From: Cornus controversa
Taxonomy: Eukaryota; Streptophyta; Magnoliopsida; Cornales; Cornaceae
Assembly: GCA_026545225.1 (NCBI GenBank)
Contig: CM048845.1
Location: forward strand, 32,912,501-32,976,500
Direction: 5' to 3'
DNA length: 64,000 nt
The first letter of the stretch is position 1. Each line of letters begins with the position of its first letter. Position numbers and translations under genes: made by a program. The notes beneath the pieces were generated by a model. It made no database searches. It had not been told where the DNA came from and saw only the letters and a program-made list of their open reading frames with translations. Below are positions 11,149 to 22,477 of the stretch, in pieces.

Positions 11149-12580
11149 TGATCGGCATTGAATGTTACGCATTCTAGCCTCTTAATTTGTGTATTTTATT
11201 CTCTTAGTGATAGATTATTTTGTTATTTTACTTCGTTTTAGTGTTTTCTGTATTTTCAGGGCCTTAATGATTCTTTCAGTTAAAACCATGATTTTGGGCT
11301 TTTAAAGATGACATCCAAGATGGTTAGATGAAGCCTTCATCAAGGAGATCCATTCAAATATTTATTTCAACTCAAATCAGCCCATGGAAGAGGTCCAAGA
11401 GAATTACAGTTGCTTAAGAAGGTTTCGGGCCTGAAGCCCAAATCTACGCATAATACAGTCTTAATCCCGTTTTGGAAAACGGACCAAAAGTTTTATTTCT
11501 GAGCCTCAAATTGACATAATTTTTTCGTTGAGTTGAACGAAATTTGATTCTGCACACTTTTGTATTTCATAAAAATTCCATAAATCGGACTTCTAGTGGG
11601 TCAAAAGTTGGGCCGAAGTCAGCAGGAAAAACCCACCTGATTAGTGCTGCGGGAAACCCTAATTTATTCCTAATTGGATTAGGACTTTGATGTATTCTCT
11701 TGACTATTATTAGTGACAAATTAGGGCTGTATTAAAAAGGCTTGGCAGCAGCTTTGAAGAGCTTTTGGAGTAGAGAATCATTGGAGAACAAGGCATATCA
11801 TGAGCGGCTAGTTCAGCCACCAGGGTTCTGATGGAGCCCTAACTAAACATCACTGGTTTGATTGTTCTAATTATTGGGGATTTTTGTATTCATTAATAGA
11901 TTGTGTAATTTAGAGGATTCTTATTATAGAATTGAGTAATAAAAGTCTTATAAATTCAGTTTCAATGATTTCTTATCTTGTCTTAGATATTTGATTATTG
12001 TTATTGAACTCGTCCCTCTTATTTTCTGTGATCATGAGAGTGATTATTACACAATGGTTTTCACTGAATATATCATTAAAAGCTTTGATGGATTATGCCT
12101 AAAGAAGATGAACCATACTGCACCCTAGATTAGGGTAGTTAGGCAGATGGCCCATGCCAATCGAAGATAGTCCATGACTTAACCTTAATCATATGTTATC
12201 TTCTTGACGGATGGAGGTGAGCTTGTAGCCACCGACACCACTTATGCATGATATGATGCCCCATAGTTAGTTCAATTGACCATTGATTATGAAATTAGTG
12301 GTGAAATCAATTATCCTAGACTTATCTTATATTCTCTACACTCCTTAGTTTTTCTTGCTTTTGTTCAATTGCTTCATTAGATAATTTAGATATAAAAATC
12401 AGCAACTTATCTCTTTTAAATTTAATTAGAATTAATTCTGTATATCCAACTCAGTCAGACCACAGTCCCTGAGGTTCGACACCCCTTTCAATAGCCCTAT
12501 TTTGCAAGGAATTTGTTCTATTGCGAAGTGTGGTAATTTTTAATTGATATACTTTTTGAGTCACACTCACACATGAATCA
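11149..12580 (+). repeat. 5' LTR of Athila A (11149-18570)
   Basis: TGATCGGCATTGAATG...CATGAATCA. The partner is 17139-18570; the two differ at scattered single bases, several within the first 70, so the insertion is not recent. It lacks a block present in the related LTRs at 26043-27560 and 29632-31082. Confidence 0.95.
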
Positions 12581-12585
12581 ATTTT

Positions 12586-12603
12586 TGGCGCCGTTGCCGG
12601 GGA
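12586..12603 (+). other. Primer binding site, tRNA-Asp type
   Basis: TGGCGCCGTTGCCGGGGA starts 5 bases behind the 5' LTR. It is complementary to the 3' end of plant tRNA-Asp, the usual Athila primer. Confidence 0.9.
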
Positions 12604-12869
12604 CTGTCTATTTGATTGTTTGAATTTTTAGAATTAGTTCTAATTAGATTTTTAGTTTAGGAATTTTTTTTTCTTTTATTTATTTTATTTTATTATTATT
12701 ATTATTATTATTTTTGTTTTCTTTTCAGTTACTAATTAGTTTTATTTTATTTTTTTTTTTATTTTTTTTATTTGCTACTAACCTAATTTTTTTTATGTTT
12801 TTTCTTTTCTTTTCTTTTCCGGTACTTCAATCACCATACCATTGAGCGAGAGAAGAGATTATTGACATC

Positions 12870-14261
12870 ATGGCTGATGTGCGTGATAATAATGGGGACA
12901 ACAACATTGTGCCTAATGTTGTTGTGGAAAAAGCGAGATTGATCAGAGACTACTATGTCCCAGAGACTTATAATTCACCAGCTGATTTTCAATTGTCTGA
13001 TGTCACTGCACAGAACTATGAGATCAAGCCCAGTATCATTCATATGTTGCCATCCTATTTTGGGTTGACTCATGAGGATCCGTACAAGCACTTGGATGAA
13101 TTTGTAAAAGTTTGCTCATTAACGAAAATTCACAACTTCTCTGAAGATGCTTTTCGGGTTCGACTCTTTCCATTCTCTCTAAAGGAGAAGGCCAAGTATT
13201 GGTTCAGATCTCTACCGGCGAACTCTATCACTACATGGACTCAAATGCAACATGAGTTCTTGAAGAAATATTTTCTGATAGGGAGGACCAATCAATTCAG
13301 ACGAGCTATCACTGGTTTCTCTCAATTTGAGGGGGAATAATTTTTTTAGGCATGGGAAAGATTCAAGGACCTTCTTAGGAAGTGTCCTCATCATCAAGTT
13401 CCAATGTGGCAGTTAGTTTAATGTTTCTATGAAGGGCTAATTGAAGGTAACAGACAAATGGTGGATGCATCATGTGGGGGCACTTTTATGTTAAAAAGTG
13501 AAGATGAAGCATGGACTTTGTTCGAGAATCTCAGTGACAATTCTTTACAACATGTGTCTTCATCTCATTCGACCAGACCGTCCAATAGAAGGAAGGTTGA
13601 TCGTATTTTTGAGAGTGGTTCTGCAGATGCTATGTCTACCATTGTGAATGCTGTGTCACAGAGAGTGGTGCAATTCATGGCGGCTGGTCAAGTTCCTAAT
13701 CAATCTTCATATCCTACTATTTTTGAGCCATGTGATTTTTGCTCGAGTCCTATGCACCATGTGAATAATTGTCCTTCACTTGGACAATTTTTTGATCTTC
13801 CGCAAGAGCAAGGGGCAGCAATTCAACCCACTTTTCAACCTCAGAACTATGTGCCTTCACAATCATATCAAGAACAAGTTCCTATGACATAGAGGTATTC
13901 AGCTATTGAGGACAAAATGACAATTGTCCTGGCAAAACTTGAGAAGCTTGACTCTATTGTAGAGACAGTGCAAGCTACTGCAGCAACAGTTCAATCCACT
14001 ATTCAATTGGTTCATTCTCACTCTCAATCAATTGCCAAACTGGAATCTCAGTTTGGACAACTTGTCAATACCGTGAGTAGAAGAGAAGAGGGGAAACTAC
14101 TAAGCCAACCAATTGCCAACCCAAGAAGGGTTCATGTCCTTAACAATATTTCTTCTTTGAGCAACCCACACCATGAACAATTTCAAGCCATCACCACTCT
14201 TAGAATTAGAAAAATAAGTGACAACAAGGTGGGGGAGAAGAAGCATGATGAAGAAGAGTGA
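12870..14261 (+). pseudogene. gag: Athila A gag, broken by in-frame stops
   Basis: One reading frame from the ATG at 12870 to 14261, interrupted by TAA 13338, TAG 13347, TAA 13419 and TAG 13890. Retrotransposon-gag domain at residues about 55-200 (DPYKHLDEF, LFPFSLKEKAKYWF, EFLKKYF), zinc knuckle CDFCSSPMHHVNNC (C-x2-C-x4-H-x4-C) near 13730-13772, then a heptad-like linker and the REEGKLLSQPIANP block shared with 53458-56304. Gag would form the particle and bind RNA in the cytoplasm. Against the gag at 53458, the first and third stops stand at Gln and the second at Glu. After about 14240 frame and alignment are lost at a deletion that removed protease. Confidence 0.9.
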
Positions 14262-14707
14262 CAAAGAGTCCAAATTTTGAAATTTCTCATGAGCCTAAGG
14301 TGAACTTGAATACTTTTAATGTCATTCAACATCCTCTCGATGAGAGTGATTGTTTCTTCATGGATGACTTTGATGATTATGTTGAAGAAGTTGATTCGGT
14401 TGCTCTATCACATGATGTTGAGAAGTCCGTTAAGGGGGTGAATGATTTACTTGATGTAGTGGCCATGAAAAATACTCCACCTTGGAGGATTCTGATTGAG
14501 CCATTGCCTATTCTTTCTAGCACTCCTCCGATGCCATCATTAGAGTCTCCTCCATGGATAAAATTGAAACATGTTCCGTCAATGGAGAGAGATGTGTTTT
14601 TCAAAGCCAATGACACCATTCCAATTTCTTTCGGTTTGGTACAAGGAAGTGAGGATCATATGAGGGGGACGATGTTAAATCTCCTCAAGAGATGTGGCAT
14701 TGGGTGA
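14258..14707 (+). pseudogene. Remnant between protease and RT of Athila A
   Basis: Frame of about 149 codons. NTFNVIQHP...ESDCFFMDD aligns with NIFNASHHTSYDESECF behind the protease in 55582-56217, and PPWRILIEPLP with NWRVLREPFPP there; LESPPWIKLKHVP looks like the linker that leads into RT in Athila. RT itself is absent. The catalytic protease segment that should precede it has been deleted near 14240-14300. Confidence 0.7.
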
Positions 14708-14954
14708 ACTTTCAATTGAAGTTGATGACCGTCACCTACGGACGTTAAATTATAGGATTTGTATATATTTCTATCCTTTAATTTCTTTTATTTTTAATTT
14801 TATTTTATTTTATTATTTTTAGTTTATGTTTTTCTTTATTTTTCTTCCATTATTAGGTGTGTTTTAATGTGTTTTCTTTGAGTTTTTGATGTATAAGTTG
14901 CTTCCGAGGGATGTCAAGAGGTGTACCGAGGTATTTGGACTCAAAATGGGTGAA

Positions 14955-15165
14955 AAAGAGAGGTCTCGATCGACCTTGGGTGATGGACCCTCCAAAATTA
15001 CCCTTCCCGATCGACCCTTGGCGATAGAGACTCAACAGGCTCCAGCAGGGGGGATCGATCACCCCTTTGAAGGGGGATCGATCGCCCCCATTAGTTGGCA
15101 AAGAGAGAAGACCACCAGCTGGGCGATCAATCGCCCAACCCTAGGGGGATCGATCGCCCCAGCCC
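14955..15165. repeat. GATCGATC palindrome array, GGGG/CCCC arms
   Basis: Copies such as GGGGGATCGATCACCCC (15052), GGGGGATCGATCGCCCCC (15070), GGGCGATCAATCGCCC (15120) and GGGGGATCGATCGCCCC (15147), preceded by weaker copies GGTCTCGATCGACC and CCGATCGACCC. Same GAT-NN-ATC core as the family-C arrays but with G/C arms. Position matches 34335-34530. Confidence 0.9.
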
Positions 15166-15848
15166 CTAAAGGCCCAAACTGCTCCGTTTTGTTTATTTTG
15201 AGACCCTCTTTCATGCCTCATTGCTTCCACTCAAAATTTTAAGACTTTGGTGTCTCTTTGTGCTTGTCCAACATCAATATACACTCTAAAATCTTCCAAT
15301 TTTATTTCCATACACCTACTTGATCATCATCAACATTAAATCCAACTTGTTTATATCAAATTCTCATTGAAGCTCCAACTTTCTCAAGTTTCTTCTTCAA
15401 AGGAGGTGTGGTTTATTTTTGCAAAATTGGTTGGATTTCTTTGAGGGGTTTTGAAGTACAAGTTTGGGGGAGGACATTGCGCATTGCTTGTGGACTACTC
15501 GGTTGACCCAGATTCTCCGGCACCACTTTCTCGATTTTTCGGAGGTAACTATCTTTTGTATTTTTTGTTTTATTTTTATTTTTATTTTCTTTATTTTATT
15601 TTTCATATTATTTTTTTTTCTTTTCTTTCTTTAGTAAAAAAAAAAATTCTATTTCATATTTATTTTCACCCATACTATTTCACTTGATCTTTGGGGTATA
15701 GTGGTCTGTTGTGACAGGTTGTAACTTCCAAGTTTGGGGGTGTGCTTGCATTGCCTTCATCTCATTGGTTTACTTTATTTTCTTGCCACTACTTCTCCAG
15801 ATTCCTGGTAACATCGTTCTTACTCTTCTCTTTGCTTTGATTGGTGTA

Positions 15849-15883
15849 CATTGAGGACAATGTACAGTTTAAGTTTGGGGGTG
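15849..15883 (+). promoter_or_regulatory. GAGGACAATG box plus internal purine tract
   Basis: ATTGAGGACAATGTACAG followed by AAGTTTGGGGGTG, conserved in position and spacing with 59345-59379 and, inverted, 32343-32378. The second part equals the purine tract at the 3' LTR border. Confidence 0.75.
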
Positions 15884-16504
15884 AGGCGATATGCTTTATT
15901 GCAATATGGGGAAAAATTTGTGAAATTCTTCTTGTTTTAGGATTTTTGTTTATTTTATTTTTTTAGTTTGTTTAATTTATTTTCTTTTGTTTTATTTTTA
16001 GATAGAATGTTTTGACATTATACAAGGGATTAATACCTTCTGTAGGTGCGTAACTTGCAATTTTTGAGTATGTTTTAAATTTTTGAAAACTATGGTTTAA
16101 ATTAAGTGGTTTTAATCATGGTTTGCTTTAACATGTTTTGGGGTGATTAATTTTAGTTTCCTCACATGCACAGACACACTAACATAATCTTGTGAGGTAT
16201 ATACGTATGCTCTAAGTTATTGAGTTACATATGTTTGATATTAATTAGTATCTCTTGAGAATGAGTACCGATGATGTGTTTTACTTGACTTCAATGAAAA
16301 AGAAAAAAAAAGAAGAAAAAAAAGAAAAAGAAAAAAGTGATGAATAAGCAAATCAATTTGATCCTTTTCATGAGTAACCGGGCCTCTATGCCTCAGGAAG
16401 CACGGAGTGTTCACGTCAAAAGTGAAAGGGTGAGAAAAGATGAGCATTGGTTGTCTTGATTTGTAGCCTGACTGATTCGAGTAATTAGGTTCTTCGAGGT
16501 ATCT

Positions 16505-16610
16505 TAAAGCCTAGTGCCCTAAAGCCATCTGGTTTGGGAGTCACTGACTGAAAGCTTACTACATGGATCTTTCAGAAAGCTTAATAAATCAAGACATTGC
16601 ACAACCAATA
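16505..16610 (+). other. Conserved non-coding block of Athila 3' region
   Basis: CCTAAAGCCATCTGGTTTGG, then GAGTCACTG, CTACATGGATC, AGAAAGC and GACATTGCAC. The same order is found at 59935-60030 (family C) and inverted at 31630-31730. The first part can pair with itself (AAAGCCA/TGGTTT). Confidence 0.7.
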
Positions 16611-17121
16611 AAGCAATGAAAAAAAGAATGAAAAAGTCATGTATTCATGTTTGGAAGTATGATTTCAATAAGGGGAGCTAGTGAGTTGAAGGGGTATGTG
16701 CCTTAATATATTTAGAGCTGGGTTATACTCAATGAGAGGACTGCTAGTTCACTTTACACGAGGGAGCTAGAGTTGATTATTTTGAGATATGTTGATGTGA
16801 ATTATGCATGGAGAGCATTACTTTGAATTATGGAATTTGAAAGTTTGGAATTATTCTTGAATGCAAGTTTGTAACTATGTATTGTAATCTTCTTCTTGAA
16901 TTAATGTTGAAACAGAATTTTGAATGTTTGTGGGTAACATTTCTGGAAACCCTCACGAGACTATACTCGTCCACTAGGGGGAACCTAGGGGTTTGAAGGC
17001 TTGTTGCATATGTTAAATGCAATCGTTTCTCCCACGAAAGTGGAGTTAGGTAGTTTAGTTAGTATTTGTTAGTTTCCTTTGTTTTAGTTTTGTTTTATTC
17101 TATTGCTAAGGGACTAACAAT

Positions 17122-17138
17122 ATGTAAGTTTGGAGGTG
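17122..17138 (+). other. Polypurine tract of Athila A
   Basis: GTAAGTTTGGAGGTG directly before the 3' LTR; one A interrupts the usual GGGGG. Primer for plus-strand synthesis. Confidence 0.75.
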
Positions 17139-18570
17139 TGATCGGCGTTGAATGTTACGCATTCTAGCCTCTTAACTTGTGTATTTTATTCTCTTAATGG
17201 TAGATTATTTTGTTATTTTACTTCGTTTTAGTGTTTTCTGTATTTTCAGGGCCTTAATGATTATTTTAGTTAAAATCGTGATTTTGGGTTTTTAAAGATG
17301 ACATCCAAGATGGTTAGATGAAGCCTACATCAAGGAGATCCATTCAAATATTTATTTCAACTCAAATCAGCCCATAGAAGAGGTCCAAGAGAATTACAGT
17401 TGCTTAAGAAGGTTTCGGGCCTGAAGCCCAAATCTGCGCATAATACAGTCTTAATCCCATTTTGGAAAACGGACCAGAATTCTTATTTTCGAGCCTCAAA
17501 TTGATATAATTTTTAAGTGGGGTTGAACGAAATTTGATTCTACACACTTTTGTATTTCACAAAAATTTCGTAAATCGGACTTCTAGTGGGTCAATAGTTG
17601 GGCCGAAGTCAGCAGGAAAAGCCCACCTGATTAGTGCTGCGGGAAACCTTAATTTATTCCTAATTGGATTAGGACTTTGATGTATTCTCTTGGCTTTTAA
17701 TAGTGACGAATTAGGACTATATTAAAAAGGCTTGGCAGCAGCTTTGAAGAGCTTTTGGAGTGGAGAATCATTGGAGAACAAGGCGTATCATGAGCGGTTA
17801 GTTCAGCCACCAGGGTTCTGATGGAGCCCCAACTAAACATCACTGGTTTGATTGTTCTAATTATTGGGTATTTTTGTATTCATTCATAGATTGTGTAATT
17901 TAGAGGATTCTTATTATAGAATTGAGCAATAAAAGTCTTATAAATTCAGTTTCAATTATTTCTTATCTTGTCTTAGATATTTGATTATTGTTATTGAACT
18001 CGTCCCTCTTGTTTTCTGTGATCATGAGAGTGATTATTACACAATGGTTTTCACTGAATATATCATTAAAAGCTTTGATGGATTATGCCTAGAGAAGATG
18101 AACCATACTGCACCTTAGATTAGGGTAGTTAGGCAGATGGCCCATGCCAATCGAAGATAGTCCGTGACTTAGCCTTAATCATATGTTATCTTCTTGACGG
18201 ATGGAGGTGAGCTTGTAGCCACCGACACCACTTATGCATGATATGATACCCCATAGTTAGTTCAATTGACCATTGATTGTGAAATTAGTGGTGAAATCAA
18301 TTACCCTAGACTTATCTTATATTCTCTACACTCCTTAGTTTTTCTTGCTTTTGTTCAATTGCTTCATTAGATAATTTAGATATAAAAATTAACAACTTAT
18401 CTCTTTTAAATTTAATTAGAATTAATTCTGTATATCCAACTTAGTTAGACCACAGTCCCTGAGGTTCGACACCCCTTTAAATAGCCCTATTCTGCAAGGA
18501 ATTCGTTTTATTACGAAGTGTGGTAATTTTTAATTGATATACTTTTTGAGTCACACTCACACACGAATCA
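17139..18570 (+). repeat. 3' LTR of Athila A (11149-18570)
   Basis: 1432 bp, TGATCGGCGTTGAATG...CACGAATCA, partner of 11149-12580. Followed at once by the target duplication ATCAA. Confidence 0.95.
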
Positions 18571-19900
18571 ATCAACAATGAAAAGCTTGACCAAGAGAAA
18601 GTCATGTCATGGACCCTAAACTCAAGTGGAGCAAATTCTTCAATTAAGTCTAAAAAAATCAATTCCAGATTATGTCTATAGAATGTAAACCAAGGATCTC
18701 TAGAATTTTCTTTGGCAATCAACCCAGACAAAGAAAAAAAAAAGCACAGAGAGAGTTGAGAGAGAAGAAGATGTTGCCTTCTCTAGTATGTCGTTTGTGT
18801 GATTTCTCACTGATATTTATCAAAATTAATTTATGGATCTCATATAAGGCCACAGATGCATAAATCACAGTGGCTCTCACTTGGGAGGATTTCTCCAATT
18901 TTTTCTATTTGAACATATTGGACCAAAACACAGAACTTATCCCCTAAACTACAACATATTTTCATTTACATAGAGAAGGCAACATGTTTGCTTGGCCGCA
19001 CTACCCAAAACACCCGCTCATCTGCTACACACGCACACAAAAGGAGAAAGAAAAGAAAAGGATGGAAAAGGAAGGAGATATGACAGATTTCCATCTCCAT
19101 GGCACAACATTTTCTCTACTCGAAAGTGACAAACACAAAGACAGTCCAACCAATAAACAAATCAAAAATAGAAAACTTAAAAAAACAAAAGCTGCAAACT
19201 AACACACACTCTCTCTCTCTCTCTCAACTTAAGTGTGGGTCTATCATGTAAGCTTCTTCAAAATGGAAGCTCCAATATCTGGGTCTCTTCCGACAAAGCT
19301 CAAAGCCACCATAGAAGCTCCAATATCAAACACCACTCACCGTATAGTCTCCGACGAACTCTATCACCACCGACCCAAAGCACCATTGAAGCACCACCAA
19401 AGTTTTTTGTTGGTAAGGAAAGTGTAACTAATGAAAATAAAAATAATCAACAACACTGTAGATTTAGACAATATTACAAAAATCTTATCTATAAGCACTA
19501 ATGAAATAATACACTAATGAAGTAAGCATATCACAAACCAAGGAACGGGAAGGCATCATTATATCACAACAACCAATTAAACAATAGTCAGAGACATATG
19601 GGTAACTCTTAGATTTGCCGCTCCATCACTCACACCTGTAAAGATAAAATTCATTCACATTTGTATGAGTCTCTGCACAAGAGCTTTGGTAGCAGCGACA
19701 CTCTGGACGATGGAGTAATTAGTGGATTTGGTGGGGAAGTCGACCGGTGGGGAGAGAAAAGGGATACAGAGAAGGTGGGGAGCAACAATGGTGATACAAC
19801 GACTCTTCTTCCAACATTTGCGATTGTTGATTCGATCTCAGTGAAGACCATTATAACGAAAGCAGAAACGGATCTCACCTCCAGCGCCCATCCCTCAGGC

Positions 19901-20078
19901 ACACACCACCGATTTATACATCCACAAAGAACACAACCCAAAATCGCAACCATCCCTCCGGCGCCTATCCCTCTGGCACACACCACCAGTTTATACATCC
20001 ACAAAGAACACAATCCAAAATCCCTCCAGCACACACCACCAGTTTATACACCCATAAATAACACAACCCAAAATCAGT
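19901..20078. repeat. Tandem repeat, about 2.5 units
   Basis: Units start with the GGCACACACCACC type, continue with a TTTATACATCCACAAAG-type part and end with ACACAACCCAAAATC. Copies start near 19907, 19975 and 20029. Confidence 0.75.
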
Positions 20079-20287
20079 GACCCAAGATCAATTTCAATAA
20101 TAAATAAAATGGGTCAAGCTCAACAACAAATCAAATAGATCATTGACATTATGACAATGACTGTGACTCACCTTTACAATAGGAGATCTAGATAGCTAGC
20201 ACGTCGGATGGCTTCTTCTTTCAGATCGAGCAACGCCGTCCCGTCGAAGTCTTGCAAGTATCAGCTTTGGGCTCTGGTCGTCGTCTG

Positions 20288-20590
20288 TCGTAGAGTCCAG
20301 CTACTCACCCCACGGATCTCTCCTCTTTCTATCCCTTAAATTCCTCAGTTGGGTTAAGATTTGGAGAAGAGAAGTGAAGATTTGGTGGAAGTCAGATCTG
20401 AGAATAAAGAGAAGAGAAGTGTAAAACGGGAGAGACCACCGTCGCGGAGTCCAGCGGCTCACCCCACGGGCTTCAGTTGGGTTAAGATTTGGAGAAGAGA
20501 AAAGAAGAGAATATTAGATTTGGTGGAGTGAAGATCTGAGAGTGAAGAGAAGAAAAGAGAACTGTAAAACGGTAGAGAGTCAAATCAGAA
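20288..20590. repeat. Direct duplication of about 150 bp
   Basis: 'gagtccagc...ctcaccccacgg', 'cagttgggttaagatttgg', 'agatctgag' and 'tgtaaaacgg' occur in the same order twice, at about 20292-20440 and 20458-20580. Confidence 0.8.
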
Positions 20591-20834
20591 GAGAGAGATA
20601 GAGACATTGACAGAGATAAACAAAATAAAATAATAGTGAGTGGGTGCATTAAAATAATAGGGAGTGGGGTGAATTAATCATGACCGTTGATTGAGAATTA
20701 GGAGAGTAATTTTAGACCATAAATAAGGATATATATTTTGAACCGTTAGATGGATTTTTTAAGCATTTGTGACCGTTAGATGATGAATTTATTTTGGGGG
20801 GAAATTCAAACTCAATGTTGCAATGTAAGATAGA

Positions 20835-22161
20835 TTTATTATATGCATGAAATACCACATGGGTATTCTCTTTTCGCCCCACATATACATATAATTATGT
20901 ATATGCATCTCTATATATCCATAATTACATATAGACCCACCATATATATATGTATATTCCTATCTCCACATATATATATAATTACACTTATATATATATA
21001 TATATATATATATGTATTCTTTTGTCCTTCCAGAATTTATTAATTCGAAAAAAAAAAATTCGGTCCAAAAATCACCTGAAACTGGTCCAAATTAATCCGA
21101 GTCGTTACATATGAAACTCCACTATCTCATTTAATCACTGGACCTCCATTAAAGATCCACCATGGTCGGACCTAAACTTCATCTTCTCTGGTCAGTCACT
21201 GCCCAACCCATCACCACCGACAGCACAACCACTGCCACACCACCAAGGCCCACCACAACCATGCGTGACTACCGGGGTTTCTTTCACCCAAAGCCATGTA
21301 CAGAAAAGCTTTCCATTGACCACTTCCATGTCCTCCCCACCAGCACCTAAAGCCACGATACACCAACTACACCATTAATGCTCTCTAACTGGATAACCAC
21401 TTACAGAGAATGAAGGAATAAACAATGGAAAGAAAGAAAAGAAAAAGTAAAGATGAGAGAGGAAAGTGAGTGTAGAGAGAGAGGGGGGCTATCGGTTGGT
21501 GGGTAGAGCATGTGGGTCTTCCTTGGCCAGTTTCAATAGAGATGATGCCGGCAGTTTCGACATGAGAGTGGAGACTTGGGTTATTTTTTGTTGGGCTTGG
21601 TGGAGAAGATGGTGGCTCTGTTGGTGGTCGGGATTGCGTGGTTCTGGCAGCGGAGATGTGGTTCTTTGGTGGTCGAGATTGGCCAAAACTGGGCCTTTTT
21701 GGTACAGGTGGAACTGTGCTCCAGTTTGGTCTTATTCATATCGTGAAGACGGAAGGCCCAAATGGCTAGAACTGTGGCCATAGTTGTTAAGCTCCGGCAA
21801 TGGCGGACTGTTGGTGTTGTTTGATTTCAATGGATACCCAACTTCATGGGTTTGTGGGTTAAAGCCCATGGTGGTTCACAGTGGTGTTGCAGTTGGGTTG
21901 AGTTATGGGTCTTCATGGAGACTTAGGTTATTTTGGGTGGAGCTTGGTGAAGAAGATGGTGGCTCGGTTGGTATTCATGGTGGCTATAATTCCATGGTTG
22001 GCCATTGGATCTACTATAATGATGATCATGGTGAAGCTGATGAAGTTGAGCTTGGCATGGCTTGGCAGTTTGACGTTGGGTTTACTATGATGGAGTTTGT
22101 TAGAGGAGATAATCAATAGTGGCTCACGGTGGGTATTATTAGGATTTGTTACTTTAAATAC
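20835..22161. other. Interspersed non-coding DNA between Helitron and Copia
   Basis: TA-rich low-complexity DNA (20880-21015, with a (TA)n run at 20990-21012), a CCACC-rich part (21150-21360) resembling 3700-3850, then a GGTGG-rich part (21466-22120) resembling 2190-2700. The ORFs here follow base composition and have no family resemblance. This DNA continues behind the Copia element at 45925. Confidence 0.5.
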
Positions 22162-22166
22162 GATAT

Positions 22167-22445
22167 TGATGGTCCAGGAAACCTGTGAACATGTTTGCCC
22201 AAGTTTTAATGTCAAAAAGGATTCGTAGGGGCCTTTGTGTCTTTGCATCTTTAAATATACTTTGCTAGATTTAATTTCATAATTTATTTTCAATTCTTTT
22301 GCTTTATTGTGTATTCTCACTAACTATTAGTGGAGGGGTATTTTAGGAAAGTCAAATTGCTAGGGTTTCATTTCAAATTCAAAAAGGTGACACTTTATAA
22401 ATAAATAAATAAAAATTTAAAAAAGGGGAGAAATCTTATGCTGAT

Positions 22446-22477
<32 letters not shown>

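Larger units (their letters stand above)
14708..17121 (+). other. Non-coding 3' half of Athila A
   Basis: Begins with a segment homologous to the integrase-tail/leader zone of 29632-37103 (GTTAAATTATAGGATTTGTA, TTGCTTCCGAGGGATGTC), then the palindrome array (14955-15165), a T-rich stretch, AAGTTTGGGGG-type tracts at about 15462, 15730 and 15871, an A/G-rich run (16296-16336) and the conserved block 16505-16610. The env-position gene of the other two Athila elements is not recognisable here. The ORFs in this stretch are low-complexity. Confidence 0.7.
11149..18570 (+). mobile_element. Athila element, family A, non-autonomous
   Basis: Complete Ty3/Gypsy element of the Athila lineage, 7422 bp, with LTRs of equal length (1432 bp each) and perfect target duplication ATCAA (11144-11148 and 18571-18575). 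Order: LTR, tRNA-Asp primer site, gag with four stops, remnant of the region downstream of protease, palindrome array, long T-rich non-coding part, purine tract, LTR. Protease core, RT, RNase H, integrase and the env-position gene are missing, so it could only move with proteins from elsewhere. It sits inside the Helitron 9697-20834 and is younger than it. Confidence 0.95.
9697..20834 (-). mobile_element. Non-autonomous Helitron (minus), host of an Athila insertion
   Basis: Minus strand: 5' end TCTATCTTACATTGCAAC at 20834, preceded by A; 3' end ...GGCACGGGCAATACCCTAG at 9697, followed by T. A 5-bp stem GTGTC/GGCAC (one G-T pair) with loop GTA lies about 12 bases before CTAG, as in Helitrons. 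Both ends match the related ends at 3042 and 3112. Removing the Athila element at 11149-18570 and one target copy leaves about 3.7 kb. No Rep or helicase is present. Contents: a small acidic ORF (9874-10080), GGTGTAAGTG-type repeat (10250-10330), AT-rich DNA, and tandem repeats at 19901-20078 and 20288-20590. Confidence 0.6.
18576..20834. other. Right part of the Helitron, non-coding
   Basis: Continuation of the Helitron after the Athila insertion. Contains a (CT)n run at about 19208-19224, short CCACC-rich sequence, tandem repeats at 19901-20078 and 20288-20590, and the conserved 5' tip (20680-20834). ORFs on both strands over 19651-20080 are produced by the repeats. No gene recognised. Confidence 0.5.

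Noticed and set aside
19651..20080. ORFs of 127 and 139 codons on opposite strands
   Set aside because: Both are created by the tandem repeats at 19901-20078 and are read over the same bases.
21466..22119. ORFs of 105 and 111 codons rich in Trp, Gly and Val
   Set aside because: GGTGG-rich DNA gives such frames; no similarity to known proteins and related sequence at 2190-2700 lacks the frames.
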